DNA of 49,452 nt from Lachnospiraceae bacterium (GCA_017448245.1 JAFSLV010000008.1:1-49452); one strand, 5' to 3'. Positions 21,912-30,085 are shown, numbered from the stretch's first letter. Numbers and translations: made by a program. The notes: generated from the letters alone by a model not told the origin.

Positions 21912-22802
21912 ATGGAAAGAAAAGACATCGAACGTGCCATCATCAAAACCTACCGCAAGGAGCTCTGGAGCGCCTTTACGAGAGCCGTGCGCACTTATGA
22001 TCTGATACGGGACGGAGACAAAATCGCCTGCTGTATCTCGGGCGGCAAGGATTCGACGCTTCTTGCGAAGCTCTTCCAGGAGATGCTCCGGCACGGAAAA
22101 AAGAATTTTGACGTCGTCTTTCTCGTCATGAATCCCGGCTACAATGACAACAATCTGCGCCTGATCCAAGAAAACGCGGCGCATCTGGGCATCCCGATCG
22201 AGGTCTTTGATTCGGATATCTTTGCGGTCGTGGACGAGGCGGATGCCAAAGGACACCATCTCGACAAGAACCGGCGCTCCAAGACGTCATCGCCCTGTTA
22301 TCTGTGCGCCAGAATGCGCCGGGGGGCGCTGTATGACCGTGCGGGGAAGCTCGGCTGCAACAAGATTGCGCTCGGCCATCACTACGATGACGTGATCGAG
22401 ACGATTCTTATGGGGATGCTCTACGGCGGACAGATCCAGACGATGATGCCCAAACTCCGCTCGACCAATTTTCCCGGCATGGAGCTGATCCGTCCGCTCT
22501 ATCTGGTACGCGAGCATGATATCCTGCGCTGGAAGGAGGCGTGCGGGCTGCAGTTTATCCGCTGTGCCTGCCGGCTTACGGAGAAGTGGGATCCGACGGC
22601 CGAAGGCGCCGGTGAGGCGCTCCTTCCCGACACCGGTTACAAGCGCCTCGAGACCAAGCGTCTGATTGCGGAGCTCAAAAAGCGCTCGCCCTACATTGAA
22701 TCCAATATCTTTAAAAGCGTCGAAAACGTGCATCTGGGAGCGATCACCGGGTATAAGGACCGGGAAGGCAAAAGACACAGCTTCCTCGATGAGTATACGT
22801 AA
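21912..22802 (+). CDS. TtcA/TilS-type PP-loop ATPase, probable tRNA 2-thiolation enzyme
   Basis: 296 residues from the ATG at 21912 (299 if 21903 is used). The PP-loop SGGKDS is at residues 43-48. Cysteine motifs SPCYLCARMRRGAL and RCACRL, and the LGHHYDDVIETILMGMLYGG segment, fit the TtcA group, which thiolates tRNA (C32) using a [4Fe-4S] cluster held by conserved cysteines. The precise tRNA position modified cannot be told from sequence. The first ATG lies within the -10 box, so the second is preferred. It diverges from the PepSY gene. Confidence 0.87.
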   Translation: MERKDIERAIIKTYRKELWSAFTRAVRTYDLIRDGDKIACCISGGKDSTLLAKLFQEMLRHGKKNFDVVFLVMNPGYNDNNLRLIQENAAHLGIPIEVFDSDIFAVVDEADAKGHHLDKNRRSKTSSPCYLCARMRRGALYDRAGKLGCNKIALGHHYDDVIETILMGMLYGGQIQTMMPKLRSTNFPGMELIRPLYLVREHDILRWKEACGLQFIRCACRLTEKWDPTAEGAGEALLPDTGYKRLETKRLIAELKKRSPYIESNIFKSVENVHLGAITGYKDREGKRHSFLDEYT

Positions 22803-22884
22803 AAAAGAAGATATAGGGACGTAAAAACGAATACATTAAAACGCAAAAACGCCTACAGAGAAACGTAAAAACGACAATACACAG
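22801..22884 (+). repeat. Phased A-tract repeats, 22-bp period
   Basis: ACGTAAAAACGA (22819), ACGCAAAAACGC (22841) and ACGTAAAAACGA (22863) start exactly 22 bp apart. A further A-tract at 22801-22806 is in the same phase. Two helical turns per repeat places all A-tracts on one face of the helix, which should bend the DNA. The array ends about 25 bp before the GH3-gene promoter. Confidence 0.75.
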
Positions 22885-22908
22885 ACAACCCCGCTCTGTG
22901 TTATACTG

Positions 22909-22917
22909 ACTTGTCTG
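22909..22917 (+). promoter_or_regulatory. Extended -10 promoter of the GH3-like gene
   Basis: TGTTATACT is an extended -10 box located 51 bp before the ATG. There is no recognisable -35, but the phased A-tracts just upstream could act as an UP-like or bending element. Confidence 0.55.
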
Positions 22918-22968
22918 CGCTTTTTTGATCCGGCGCGCAGGCGGACATACCGGAACCATAAGAGTACG

Positions 22969-24540
22969 ATGGCAAAAGAAAAAACGAAACCCGAAAAAAC
23001 AGAAGAGAAAAAAACTGCGGAATCCGCCGGCGCGGAAAAGAAGGCGCAGGACAAAGAGCCTGCAAAAGATCCCGAAAAGCAGCCGGAGAAAGAGGCGGCG
23101 AAGGAGCCTGAGAAGCAGCCGGAGAAAGAGGCGGACAAAGAATCCGAAAAGCAGCCGGAAAAAGAGGCGGACAAAGATCCCGAAAGGCAGCCGGAAAAAG
23201 AGGCGGACAAAGATCCTGAAAAGCAGCCGGAGAAAGAGACGGCAAAAGAGCCCACCCGGGAGGAAGTACGCGAGGAGCTCAGGGAAAGCGCGCAGGAGGC
23301 GCGGCTCCGTCGCAGAAGGCGGCGCCTGCGGCAGCAGCGCATCTATACGCTGGTGGCGCTTCTTGTGGTTGGTGCCATCATCGCCGGCGGCTACTTTGGC
23401 GGCACTTATGTCTACGGGCGATTCTTTGGCAAAGAAGAGCCGCTCCGCGCGGAGCCCGAGGGGCAGGCCCTGCAGGCGGGGACGGTCGACACCTCCGTCA
23501 TGAGCGAGGAAGAGCTCTTGAATTATCGTGTGGATGAGATGATTTCGCAGATGTCACTCTCCGACAAGGTGTCCTCGCTGTTTATCGTGACGCCCGCACA
23601 GCTGACGGGATACGGCGCGCTGACGGGCGCGACCAGGGAACTGACGGATGCGCTGACATCCTATCCGGTATCGGGACTCGTGCTCGATCCGGAAAATATC
23701 ACGGACCGCAGACAGCTGCAGAACATGCTCTCCGGCGCACAGCGCGCGAGTCTCTATCCGCTCTTTTTATGCGTCTCCGAACCGGGAGGAGAGAGCGGCA
23801 GCGCAATCGCGGCGGTGCTCGGCAAAGAGATCACGGAATCGCCGTATGCCATCGGCGAGCGCACGGACGCGCAGGCCGCACGGGACGCGGGACTTGCGAT
23901 CGGCACCTACCTGACCGAGGCGGGTTTCAATCTCAACCTCGCACCGTACGCTTCGCTTCTGACAGGCGGCACGGATGACAGGCTCTACGGAACACAACCG
24001 CAGGCGGTGGCGTCGCTGACGGGCGCTTTTATCATGGGCGCGCACGAGGCGGGCTGCTTTGTCTGCGCGGGTGTCTTTCCGGTGCCCGGGGCGGAGGATC
24101 CGGGCGGGAGCGATACGACAACCGCACGGTCACTCGCCGAGCTGTCGGAAAATGAATACATGCCCTTTGTCGCGGCCAGGGACGCGGGCGCGGAGATCAT
24201 CATGGTCAGCAATGTCTCGGCTTCACGTGCCACCGGCGCCACCGGCACCGTTCCCTGCTCGATCTCGGAGGCGATGATTACGGGACAGCTGCGCGGCACG
24301 ATCGGATACGAAGGCATCATCATGACGGATGCCTTTGACCAGCAGCTGATCCTTGCGGGCTATACCTCGGATCATATCGCGGTCGCGGCGATCGTTGCGG
24401 GAGCGGACATCGTCTTTCGTCCGGCCGATTTTTCGCTGGCGCACAGGGGCATCATGGATGCGATCGAAAACGGCGTGATTACGGAGGAGCGCATCAACCA
24501 GTCGCTGCGGCGCATCCTGCGCGTGAAACTCGCGGAATAA
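22969..24540 (+). CDS. Membrane-anchored GH3 (NagZ-like) protein with altered active-site loop
   Basis: 523 residues. The first 120 are cytoplasmic and extremely charged, with five 12-residue repeats of the type EKQPEKEADKDP (residues 36-95), then an arginine-rich segment, one transmembrane helix (about 125-147), and an extracytoplasmic glycoside hydrolase family 3 domain from about residue 180. Relatives are beta-N-acetylhexosaminidases of the NagZ type. The nucleophile-bearing segment YEGIIMTDAF is present (Asp454). The usual KHFPGHGD loop, which supplies the catalytic histidine, is replaced by GVFPVPGAED near residue 370. The protein may be inactive, binding only, or use another acid/base. 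Confidence 0.83.
   Translation: MAKEKTKPEKTEEKKTAESAGAEKKAQDKEPAKDPEKQPEKEAAKEPEKQPEKEADKESEKQPEKEADKDPERQPEKEADKDPEKQPEKETAKEPTREEVREELRESAQEARLRRRRRRLRQQRIYTLVALLVVGAIIAGGYFGGTYVYGRFFGKEEPLRAEPEGQALQAGTVDTSVMSEEELLNYRVDEMISQMSLSDKVSSLFIVTPAQLTGYGALTGATRELTDALTSYPVSGLVLDPENITDRRQLQNMLSGAQRASLYPLFLCVSEPGGESGSAIAAVLGKEITESPYAIGERTDAQAARDAGLAIGTYLTEAGFNLNLAPYASLLTGGTDDRLYGTQPQAVASLTGAFIMGAHEAGCFVCAGVFPVPGAEDPGGSDTTTARSLAELSENEYMPFVAARDAGAEIIMVSNVSASRATGATGTVPCSISEAMITGQLRGTIGYEGIIMTDAFDQQLILAGYTSDHIAVAAIVAGADIVFRPADFSLAHRGIMDAIENGVITEERINQSLRRILRVKLAE
23074..23253 (+). repeat. 36-bp tandem repeat in the GH3-like gene
   Basis: Five units of 36 bp, each encoding a variant of EKQPEKEADKDP. Units differ at a few bases. 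They code for the charged cytoplasmic tail. Confidence 0.85.
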
Positions 24541-24590
24541 ATAAAAGAAAAACGGTGTGCGCACAGAGCTGGCACCGGTGAAACACGCGA

Positions 24591-24630
24591 AAAAAATCCC
24601 CGCGGAATCTGTCCGCGGGGATTTTGTGTG
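24591..24630. terminator. Bidirectional rho-independent terminator
   Basis: A perfect 14-bp stem (24593-24606 with 24612-24625; AAAATCCCCGCGGA) with a 5-nt loop. The A-run on one side and the T-run on the other let it work in both directions. It lies between the convergent GH3 gene and the 24660-25295 gene. Confidence 0.93.
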
Positions 24631-24659
24631 TGGTTTTTACCTTGCCGCGATACGAGGGA

Positions 24660-25295
24660 TCAGACCGCCGTATCGATGGCAACCGAGCTGTTGGCCGCGG
24701 TCGAAACCGCCGCATTCTGGTCATAGCTCTTGAGATGGTTGTCCAGCCAGGACGTCTGCATGTTGGCGTACTGTTCCTGCGCGGCAGGATCCTGTGCCTG
24801 TGTTTCCTGCGTTGCCGCCGGGAACGGATTGCTCATGCCGGTTGCTTTTTCCGCCGCTTCGATGGCTCTCTGCACGCCGGTTTTTTCCGTGCCGGCCGCT
24901 TCCTTTAAGTGCTGGTTGAGGAAGCCCTTTCCGGCCGCCGTGGTCGAAGAGACTCTCGTCTGACCGATGCTCGACAGATGGCTGTCGAGGAAGTTGGACT
25001 TGTAGCGCGCGTACTTGCCGGCCGTGGTCGTGGCAGCGGCACCGGCGCCCGATGTCTGTGCGGTCGTACCGGAGACTTCCGTCGCGCTCTGCACCGTCGT
25101 ACCGTTTGATCTGTACGCGTTGAGAGCGGCCTTGTTACCGACCTTGCCGACGTACGCCTTCATCAGCTTGCCGTAGGATCCGTTCTGGATCTGGCTGCGC
25201 TGGGAAATGACCGAACTCATGTCGGCCGCGGCGTTGTACTGTCCGTTCAGGCTGGAAAACATGTTGGAGTAATTGTTACCGATCGACATACCCAT
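24660..25295 (-). CDS. Ala/Ser-rich protein with three (F/W)L(D/N)xHL motifs, function unknown
   Basis: 211 residues, not recognised with confidence. It begins MGMSIGNNYSNMFSSLNGQY and has neither signal peptide nor transmembrane helix. The composition is rich in Ala, Ser, Thr, Gln and Asn. A short motif recurs three times: SNFLDSHLSS (about residue 100), KGFLNQHLKE (about 125) and TSWLDNHLKS (about 184), which suggests a repeated binding segment. It has a perfect AGGAGGTGA site and a good promoter, so it is probably well expressed. Short N-termini of this kind occur in Lachnospiraceae proteins of unknown role; a flagellar or secretion link would be a guess. Confidence 0.75.
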   Translation of the reverse strand: MGMSIGNNYSNMFSSLNGQYNAAADMSSVISQRSQIQNGSYGKLMKAYVGKVGNKAALNAYRSNGTTVQSATEVSGTTAQTSGAGAAATTTAGKYARYKSNFLDSHLSSIGQTRVSSTTAAGKGFLNQHLKEAAGTEKTGVQRAIEAAEKATGMSNPFPAATQETQAQDPAAQEQYANMQTSWLDNHLKSYDQNAAVSTAANSSVAIDTAV

Positions 25296-25377
25296 ATACT
25301 CATCACCTCCTTGCTGGTATAGATGCGGCCTCCTTGCCTGAAACGCCCAATCAGGGCATCTTTAAGTATGTACTATA

Positions 25378-25406
25378 GTTATACCACGCCATCTATCATA
25401 AATCAA
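25378..25406 (-). promoter_or_regulatory. Promoter of the 24660-25295 gene
   Basis: On the minus strand TTGATT (25406-25401), a 17-bp spacer and TGG-TATAAC (-10 at 25383-25378, extended). The leader is about 75 nt and contains GCAAGGAGG twice (complement of 25306-25314 and 25329-25337); only the proximal one is positioned as the ribosome binding site. Confidence 0.75.
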
Positions 25407-25410
25407 GCGG

Positions 25411-25469
25411 TTTCATAAAAAAAAATATGAAATCTATCCGTTATCTCTATCGACAGAATTTCATAAAAA
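25411..25469. repeat. TTTCATAAAAA repeats and a TTTCAT/ATGAAA inverted repeat
   Basis: TTTCAT (25411-25416) and ATGAAA (25427-25432) are perfect inverted repeats flanking an A-tract. TTTCATAAAAA recurs at 25459-25469. They lie just upstream of both divergent promoters in this intergenic region and could be regulator binding sites or curved DNA. Confidence 0.45.
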
Positions 25470-25478
25470 CTTTATACT
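25450..25478 (+). promoter_or_regulatory. Promoter of the zinc-ribbon protein gene
   Basis: TCGACA (25450-25455, 5 of 6), a 17-bp spacer and TATACT (25473-25478, 5 of 6). It would give a leader of about 64 nt ending in an AGGAGGAGG-like site. Confidence 0.75.
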
Positions 25479-25548
25479 TATCGGCAACCGTAAGGGTGTT
25501 TTCCGGGACTTTTTTCATGGAACGAACCACACGGGAGGAGGAGGCTGT

Positions 25549-27210
25549 ATGTTTTGTTCAAATTGCGGAAAAGAAATCGCGGATACGTCGACAATCTGTC
25601 CCTTTTGCAGGGAGAGCGTCACACCGATGGGGGTGCAGGCGCAGGGACAGGCACTGCCCGCGAAAAAGAGCCGTCTGCCCCTGATTCTTGCGGGCTGTGC
25701 GGGGCTTTTCGCTGTTGTCGTTTTGCTCGTCATTTTTCTTATGCGCGGTTCACGGACAGGGAGCGGCAGCGGCAACTACATGCGCATGGGTGCCCTGATC
25801 TATACGATCAATGTCGGTGAAGAAGCGGGTGTGGTTTTTGAAAACGGGAAGGAGCCGATCGATTTTCCCGTGGACGGACATCCGTCCATGATCACCTACA
25901 GCTTTGACCGTACGGCCATTGCGGCGGTTGTGAGGGAGACGGATTCCGGAAACGGCACGCTCGTGTATTACGGTGACGGGGAGATCACCGGGGTCGATGA
26001 CGATGTGTCCTGGGCGGCCGTTGCGCCCGCGGGAAAGGGCGCCGTGTACGTCAAGGGCAGTCATGAGGCGCGTGAGCTGTGGATCTGGGACGGAGAAGAG
26101 ACCATGCGCCTGACGAGGATGTATACACCGGGAAATAAAAGGGACTATGGCGGCGCGGTCTTTTCCCCGGACGGCACGAAGCTCCTCTATCTCGAGGAAA
26201 ACCGCGACGGCATGTCGCTGATGCTCTATGACGGAAAGGAGAGCACGGAGATCGAGACCGATGATTACCTTTGTCCCGTGATGGTCTCTAACGACGCAAA
26301 GCTCGTCTATTACCTTTCGGAAAACAGGGCGGGCGATCCCGTGCTCTGTCTGTATGACGGAAAAGAGATCCGCGATCTCTCAAAGGTCACGACGTATACA
26401 AATTACGCGTATTACTATTTCAACGCGGACGCGACGCAGCTGATCTTTACCGACGATAAGGATGATCTGAGGATCGTCATCGGGGGCGGCGAGCCCGAAA
26501 AGCTGGCGGGCAGTGACTTTACGATGACCGCACCGGTATTGATGATGCGTTATGCCACAACCAACCATGAGACGTATGCGATGGTCTACGGCGTAAAGAC
26601 CTTTGCGGACACGTATTACTACGATTACAGCGACGGATCGTTTTACCGGATCGGCAGGGATTTTAAGACGGAGAAAAAAGCGCGCAGGGGAACCGGTTAC
26701 ATCATCTCCGAAGACAACCGGAGTGTGATCTACGAGAAGTCAAACGGAGATCTCGTCCGTCTGGATCTGACCGGGGAAAAGGGGGAAGAAACGGTGCTTT
26801 TTGAAGACTCCCATGAATGGATGAGTGCGTCTTTGGACAACCGTGTCGTGGTGCTGATGTCTGAGGATCATGCCGTGTACTACATCGACGCTTCCGGGGA
26901 ATCCGTCGAGCTCACGGGCAAGGACGGCGTGGATATGTCCGGTGGCCGGTACAACCGATCCGTGATACCGGTGCTGTGCTATCATATGCCTTCGGATACG
27001 GTATTTTTTGCCGAGCAGGGCGTGATCTATGCGTCCGAAGGCGGCGGTGTGCCTGAGAAGGTCGGGGGCCTTGAGGGCGATGCCTATGCCCTGTACGGCA
27101 ACGAGTTCGGCGTCTATATCTGGACGGAGGGTGGCGAATACGACCGGCTGTATTATTCCGCGGACGGCGTGACCTTTGATCTGATCCTCGATGACGTCAA
27201 CGAGCGCTGA
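25549..27210 (+). CDS. Zinc-ribbon membrane protein with extracytoplasmic beta-propeller-like domain
   Basis: 553 residues. An N-terminal zinc ribbon (Cys3, Cys6, Cys17, Cys20; CSNCG...CPFC) is followed by a transmembrane helix at about residues 43-65. The outer part of roughly 480 residues consists of repeated short beta-strand motifs such as FSPDGTKLLYLEE and LVYYLSENRAGDPVLCLYDG, which look like WD40/TolB-type propeller blades. This architecture is common in clostridia, and no function is known to me. The strong GGAGGAGG site fixes the start. It faces a convergent operon at its 3' end. Confidence 0.8.
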   Translation: MFCSNCGKEIADTSTICPFCRESVTPMGVQAQGQALPAKKSRLPLILAGCAGLFAVVVLLVIFLMRGSRTGSGSGNYMRMGALIYTINVGEEAGVVFENGKEPIDFPVDGHPSMITYSFDRTAIAAVVRETDSGNGTLVYYGDGEITGVDDDVSWAAVAPAGKGAVYVKGSHEARELWIWDGEETMRLTRMYTPGNKRDYGGAVFSPDGTKLLYLEENRDGMSLMLYDGKESTEIETDDYLCPVMVSNDAKLVYYLSENRAGDPVLCLYDGKEIRDLSKVTTYTNYAYYYFNADATQLIFTDDKDDLRIVIGGGEPEKLAGSDFTMTAPVLMMRYATTNHETYAMVYGVKTFADTYYYDYSDGSFYRIGRDFKTEKKARRGTGYIISEDNRSVIYEKSNGDLVRLDLTGEKGEETVLFEDSHEWMSASLDNRVVVLMSEDHAVYYIDASGESVELTGKDGVDMSGGRYNRSVIPVLCYHMPSDTVFFAEQGVIYASEGGGVPEKVGGLEGDAYALYGNEFGVYIWTEGGEYDRLYYSADGVTFDLILDDVNER

Positions 27211-27262
27211 TTGCCGCGGCGCGCGGACAAAAACGGGACAAAAGATGAGGTATACGGCTGAT

Positions 27263-27646
27263 TCAGGAGCGTCCGGGAAAAAGCGCCGACAGCAGTGACA
27301 GTATGAGAGTAACGCCGCCCGCGGCCGCATACACGGCCGTGAGCGGTGTTTTTGTGCCGTAGATGTCGAGTGCGCCCTGAAAAAGCGAGCCGACCGTGAG
27401 GGTTGCTATGCCCAGCCGGTAGAGGACAGAGCCCGCCTCGGTGAGCGGATTATGCTTCTTTGCGAGGAAGAGGACGAGGCAGGGCAGGAAGCCTGCAAGC
27501 AGCGGGATGAGAAAGGCCAGATGCATAAAGGGGGAGGTGACGCCGAAGCCGAAGGCCTCATAGACCAGACCGAAGGTAAGGACAAAGACCGTCGCCGCCG
27601 CATACAGGATGATTACCTGTAACTGTTTTTTTCTTGTGAGAGTCAT
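27263..27646 (-). CDS. Small integral membrane protein with four predicted helices
   Basis: 127 residues with four hydrophobic segments (about 10-30, 40-61, 76-92 and 102-122). No family is recognised. It is the last gene of the leftward three-gene operon; its start overlaps the stop of the phosphodiester glycosidase gene by 4 bp (ATGA), indicating translational coupling and a shared task. Confidence 0.78.
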   Translation of the reverse strand: MTLTRKKQLQVIILYAAATVFVLTFGLVYEAFGFGVTSPFMHLAFLIPLLAGFLPCLVLFLAKKHNPLTEAGSVLYRLGIATLTVGSLFQGALDIYGTKTPLTAVYAAAGGVTLILSLLSALFPGRS

Positions 27647-28587
27647 GTTGTTTTCCTCCCGATGTAAATGATGTCACTGACCGCACGCTCGTCGACGCGG
27701 CGTCCGTTTGTCGTCGGATGATTGAGGACCTCCCCCTGAAACACGAGGGTGGAGGAGCCGCCGCCGTCGAGGTTGTAGGCATCCGTTACGCCGACGGATC
27801 GCATCACCTTGGCAAGCTCGCTTAAGGAAAGCCCCGTGCTTTCGCTTGTGCGTCCGTCGCTTACGACAAAGACATAGTGGAGATCACTGACAAAGCCGAT
27901 GGCCGTGCGCGGGTTGGAGGCCATCGCCCTGCCGACCTCCTCGTTTTCGGTGACGGCGATTTCGCCGTCCGCAAGGAGCGCGGGTCCGAAGGACCAGGCC
28001 TGCACCGCGCCCTGCGCAAGGAGGTCCGCCGCAGGGATCTCGCTCTCCCGATACATTGCAAAGCCTCCGTCCGCAAAGAGGGCCAGCCCCTCCGCGTCGC
28101 TGTCGGCGCTGTCGCGGTAGAGGACGCCGTTGCGGATGACGTAGCCCTGCGTCCTTGAGCCGTAAAAATCACCGTTGATCGCAAGGACGGCGTCGTTGGA
28201 CGCGGCGATGTCCGAGGTGTCTTCCTTGACATTGCGCCCGTATGTGCCCTCGGCAAAGGCGCTGCGCAGGGCGGACACGTCGGAGACCAGGATGTCCGCG
28301 ATGTAGATGTCGGTATTGTACTCCCGGACCTTGGTGATGACGATCGAGGTGTCGTCGTCTTCATAGGTGCCGACGACCTCGCCACCGGTGTCAAGGTGCT
28401 GCGCGGATGTGACCTGTGCAGCGGCACTCTGTGCCTCCCCGGTCAGGGCGGCCTGTGCCTGCTCCGCGGCGGACACCGCCGTCATCCGGTGAGGGATGAC
28501 GAAGGTGTCCAGAGCCGCGTAGAGGGTAAAGAGGAGGAGGGCCGCGATATATCCCCAGATCAGGGTGCGTCTGAGTCTTTTGTTCAT
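27643..28587 (-). CDS. Phosphodiester glycosidase family (NAGPA-like) exoprotein
   Basis: 314 residues. One N-terminal transmembrane helix (about 9-30) anchors a NAGPA-type domain. Family markers are NDAVLAINGDFYG, NPRTAIGFV and NLDGGGSSTLVFQG near the C-terminus. Eukaryotic NAGPA removes GlcNAc from a phosphodiester; bacterial homologues are linked to cell-surface glycopolymers or exopolysaccharides, with substrates largely unknown. It is the middle gene of an operon with a beta-helix lipoprotein (start overlapping its stop) and a small membrane protein. Confidence 0.9.
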   Translation of the reverse strand: MNKRLRRTLIWGYIAALLLFTLYAALDTFVIPHRMTAVSAAEQAQAALTGEAQSAAAQVTSAQHLDTGGEVVGTYEDDDTSIVITKVREYNTDIYIADILVSDVSALRSAFAEGTYGRNVKEDTSDIAASNDAVLAINGDFYGSRTQGYVIRNGVLYRDSADSDAEGLALFADGGFAMYRESEIPAADLLAQGAVQAWSFGPALLADGEIAVTENEEVGRAMASNPRTAIGFVSDLHYVFVVSDGRTSESTGLSLSELAKVMRSVGVTDAYNLDGGGSSTLVFQGEVLNHPTTNGRRVDERAVSDIIYIGRKTT

Positions 28588-29969
28588 GGTGTGGTATCCT
28601 CCGTCGTCTGCTGCGTGCTGTTGTCGGGCGGGCCGCCGATGCCAGCGCCGGGACCGCCGAAGGTACCGTCAGGCCTGCCGCCGCCGGGGCCGCCGTGGCC
28701 TCCAAAGCCGCCGTCAGGTCTGCCGCCGGGACCGCCAAAGGTACCGTCCGATGTGCCCGTGCCGTCGGGGGCGCCGAAGCTGCCGTCGGGTCTGTCAAAG
28801 CCTCCGTCCCGCCCGCCGAAGCCGCCGGGGCCCGTCTGCTGCATGGTCAGGGAGGCGACCTCCGTGCCGTTGACGATGACGGTGCCGTTCGTCCACTGCG
28901 CGGTGCCGATGTAGTCAAAGGGCGACTGCGCGGTGATGTCGATGGTGCCGCCGTTGATGTACAGATCCCCGTTGGAATCGATCGCGTCGGTATCGCCCTG
29001 CGCCATGACGATCGTGAGCATACCGTCATTCATCGTAAAGCAGGGGGTCGCGACGGTCGATTTGGCCGACGCGTTGATCCCGTCGTCGCTTGCGGCGATG
29101 TCGATGGTGCCGCCGTTGATTTCGATCAGCGTGGCCTCCATTCCCTCCGCGGCGGTGAGGGTGAGGGCGCCGCCGTTGACGGTAAGATACGTCGTCGCGT
29201 GGATGGCGTCGTCGACTGCGTTGATCGTGAGTGTCCCGCCCGTGATGCGGATGTCGCCGATGGTGTTGTCGTCATTGTTTTCCGCGTGCAGTCCGTCCTT
29301 CTTCGAGACGATCGTGATATCGCCTCCCGCGACCTCGATCGTGTCATTGGCCTCGACCGCGTCTGCGACGCTTTCGACCGTGATCGTGCCTCCTTCTATT
29401 GTAATGTCGTCCTTGCCGGAGATGCCGTTGTCGCTTGACGTCACCGCAAGCGTCCCCGTGCCCGCAAGGATCAGATCGTCTCTCGAAAAGATGACGGCAT
29501 CCGTATTGGTGTCCCCGTCCGCACGAAAGGTCCCCGTGACGGAAAGCGCATTGTCCGTTGCCGTTGTGGTGATCGTCACCTTGTCCGCGTTTTTTACATA
29601 GATGCAGGGAAAATCGTCATTGGTAATTTCCGCGCCGTCAAGGACGAGCTTCACGTACTCCGTATCGGCGGCGTCGACGATGATCGTCGCGTTGTGCGCA
29701 GATCCGGTGACAGTGTAGGAACCTCCCGTTTCAATCGTATAATCCGTGCCGTCCGTTAAGGTAAGCGTACCCTCGGCGGCGGTGATGTCAGCGTCTTTTG
29801 CACTGCCTGCGTCCTCCGCAGTGACCTCCTGCAGCAGGGCGCTCTGCTTTGCGGCGGCATCCGTGGATGCGCCTGCAACGGCGCCGTTTTCCGTCAGTGT
29901 CTGTTGTCCGCAGGCCGCAAGCGTAAGCGTGATCGCCGCAAGCAGGGTGAGTGTTTTCTTTTTCATCAT
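28584..29969 (-). CDS. Cthe_2159-like beta-helix lipoprotein (carbohydrate-binding domain)
   Basis: 461 residues from the ATG at 29969, which has AAAGGA at the right distance; the frame can be extended six codons to 29987. Lipoprotein signal MMKKKTLTLLA with lipobox ending in Cys (LAACG). The body is a right-handed parallel beta-helix of Asp/Asn/Gly/Thr-rich rungs, such as ITIEGGTITVESVADAVEAN, matching the Cthe_2159/DUF4353 family; the founding member binds acidic polysaccharide and calcium. The last 80 residues are a Gly/Pro/Asp-rich tail (FGGPGGRPDGGFGGHGGPGG). A paralogue lies at 33433-35379. It leads the leftward operon and has the direct-repeat box in its promoter. Confidence 0.87.
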   Translation of the reverse strand: MMKKKTLTLLAAITLTLAACGQQTLTENGAVAGASTDAAAKQSALLQEVTAEDAGSAKDADITAAEGTLTLTDGTDYTIETGGSYTVTGSAHNATIIVDAADTEYVKLVLDGAEITNDDFPCIYVKNADKVTITTTATDNALSVTGTFRADGDTNTDAVIFSRDDLILAGTGTLAVTSSDNGISGKDDITIEGGTITVESVADAVEANDTIEVAGGDITIVSKKDGLHAENNDDNTIGDIRITGGTLTINAVDDAIHATTYLTVNGGALTLTAAEGMEATLIEINGGTIDIAASDDGINASAKSTVATPCFTMNDGMLTIVMAQGDTDAIDSNGDLYINGGTIDITAQSPFDYIGTAQWTNGTVIVNGTEVASLTMQQTGPGGFGGRDGGFDRPDGSFGAPDGTGTSDGTFGGPGGRPDGGFGGHGGPGGGRPDGTFGGPGAGIGGPPDNSTQQTTEDTTP

Positions 29970-30015
29970 ACGTGCAGTCCTTTCCATTCCGGCATTTTTT
30001 ATACAGGATGATAAT

Positions 30016-30044
30016 ATCCCGGGCAGGTTGAAGAAACATTGAAA
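30016..30044 (-). promoter_or_regulatory. Beta-helix operon promoter with OmpR-type direct-repeat box
   Basis: On the minus strand TTTCAATGTTTCTTCAA (30044 to 30028) holds half-sites TTTCAA and CTTCAA 11 bp apart. ATGTTT occupies the -35 position and a 17-bp spacer leads to TATTAT as -10. Sequence and spacing match the PepSY promoter. The regulator gene starts only 55 bp away on the other strand, so it is the obvious candidate to bind here. Confidence 0.65.
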
Positions 30045-30064
30045 AAGTGAGTAATCTTTTTCAA
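30039..30064. repeat. Inverted repeat TTGAAAAAG/CTTTTTCAA
   Basis: A perfect 9-bp inverted repeat with an 8-bp spacer, overlapping one half-site of the direct-repeat box and followed by a T-run. It may be an operator for the divergent promoters; as a terminator its stem would be weak. Confidence 0.55.
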
Positions 30065-30085
30065 TTTTTTTTCAATCATGCGGTG

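Noticed and set aside
25478-25500. Sigma-28-like -10 element GCCGATAA on the minus strand before the 24660-25295 gene
   Set aside because: The -35 is only GAAA at 14 bp rather than TAAA at 15, it lies about 180 nt from the gene, and a better sigma-A promoter is at 25378-25406.
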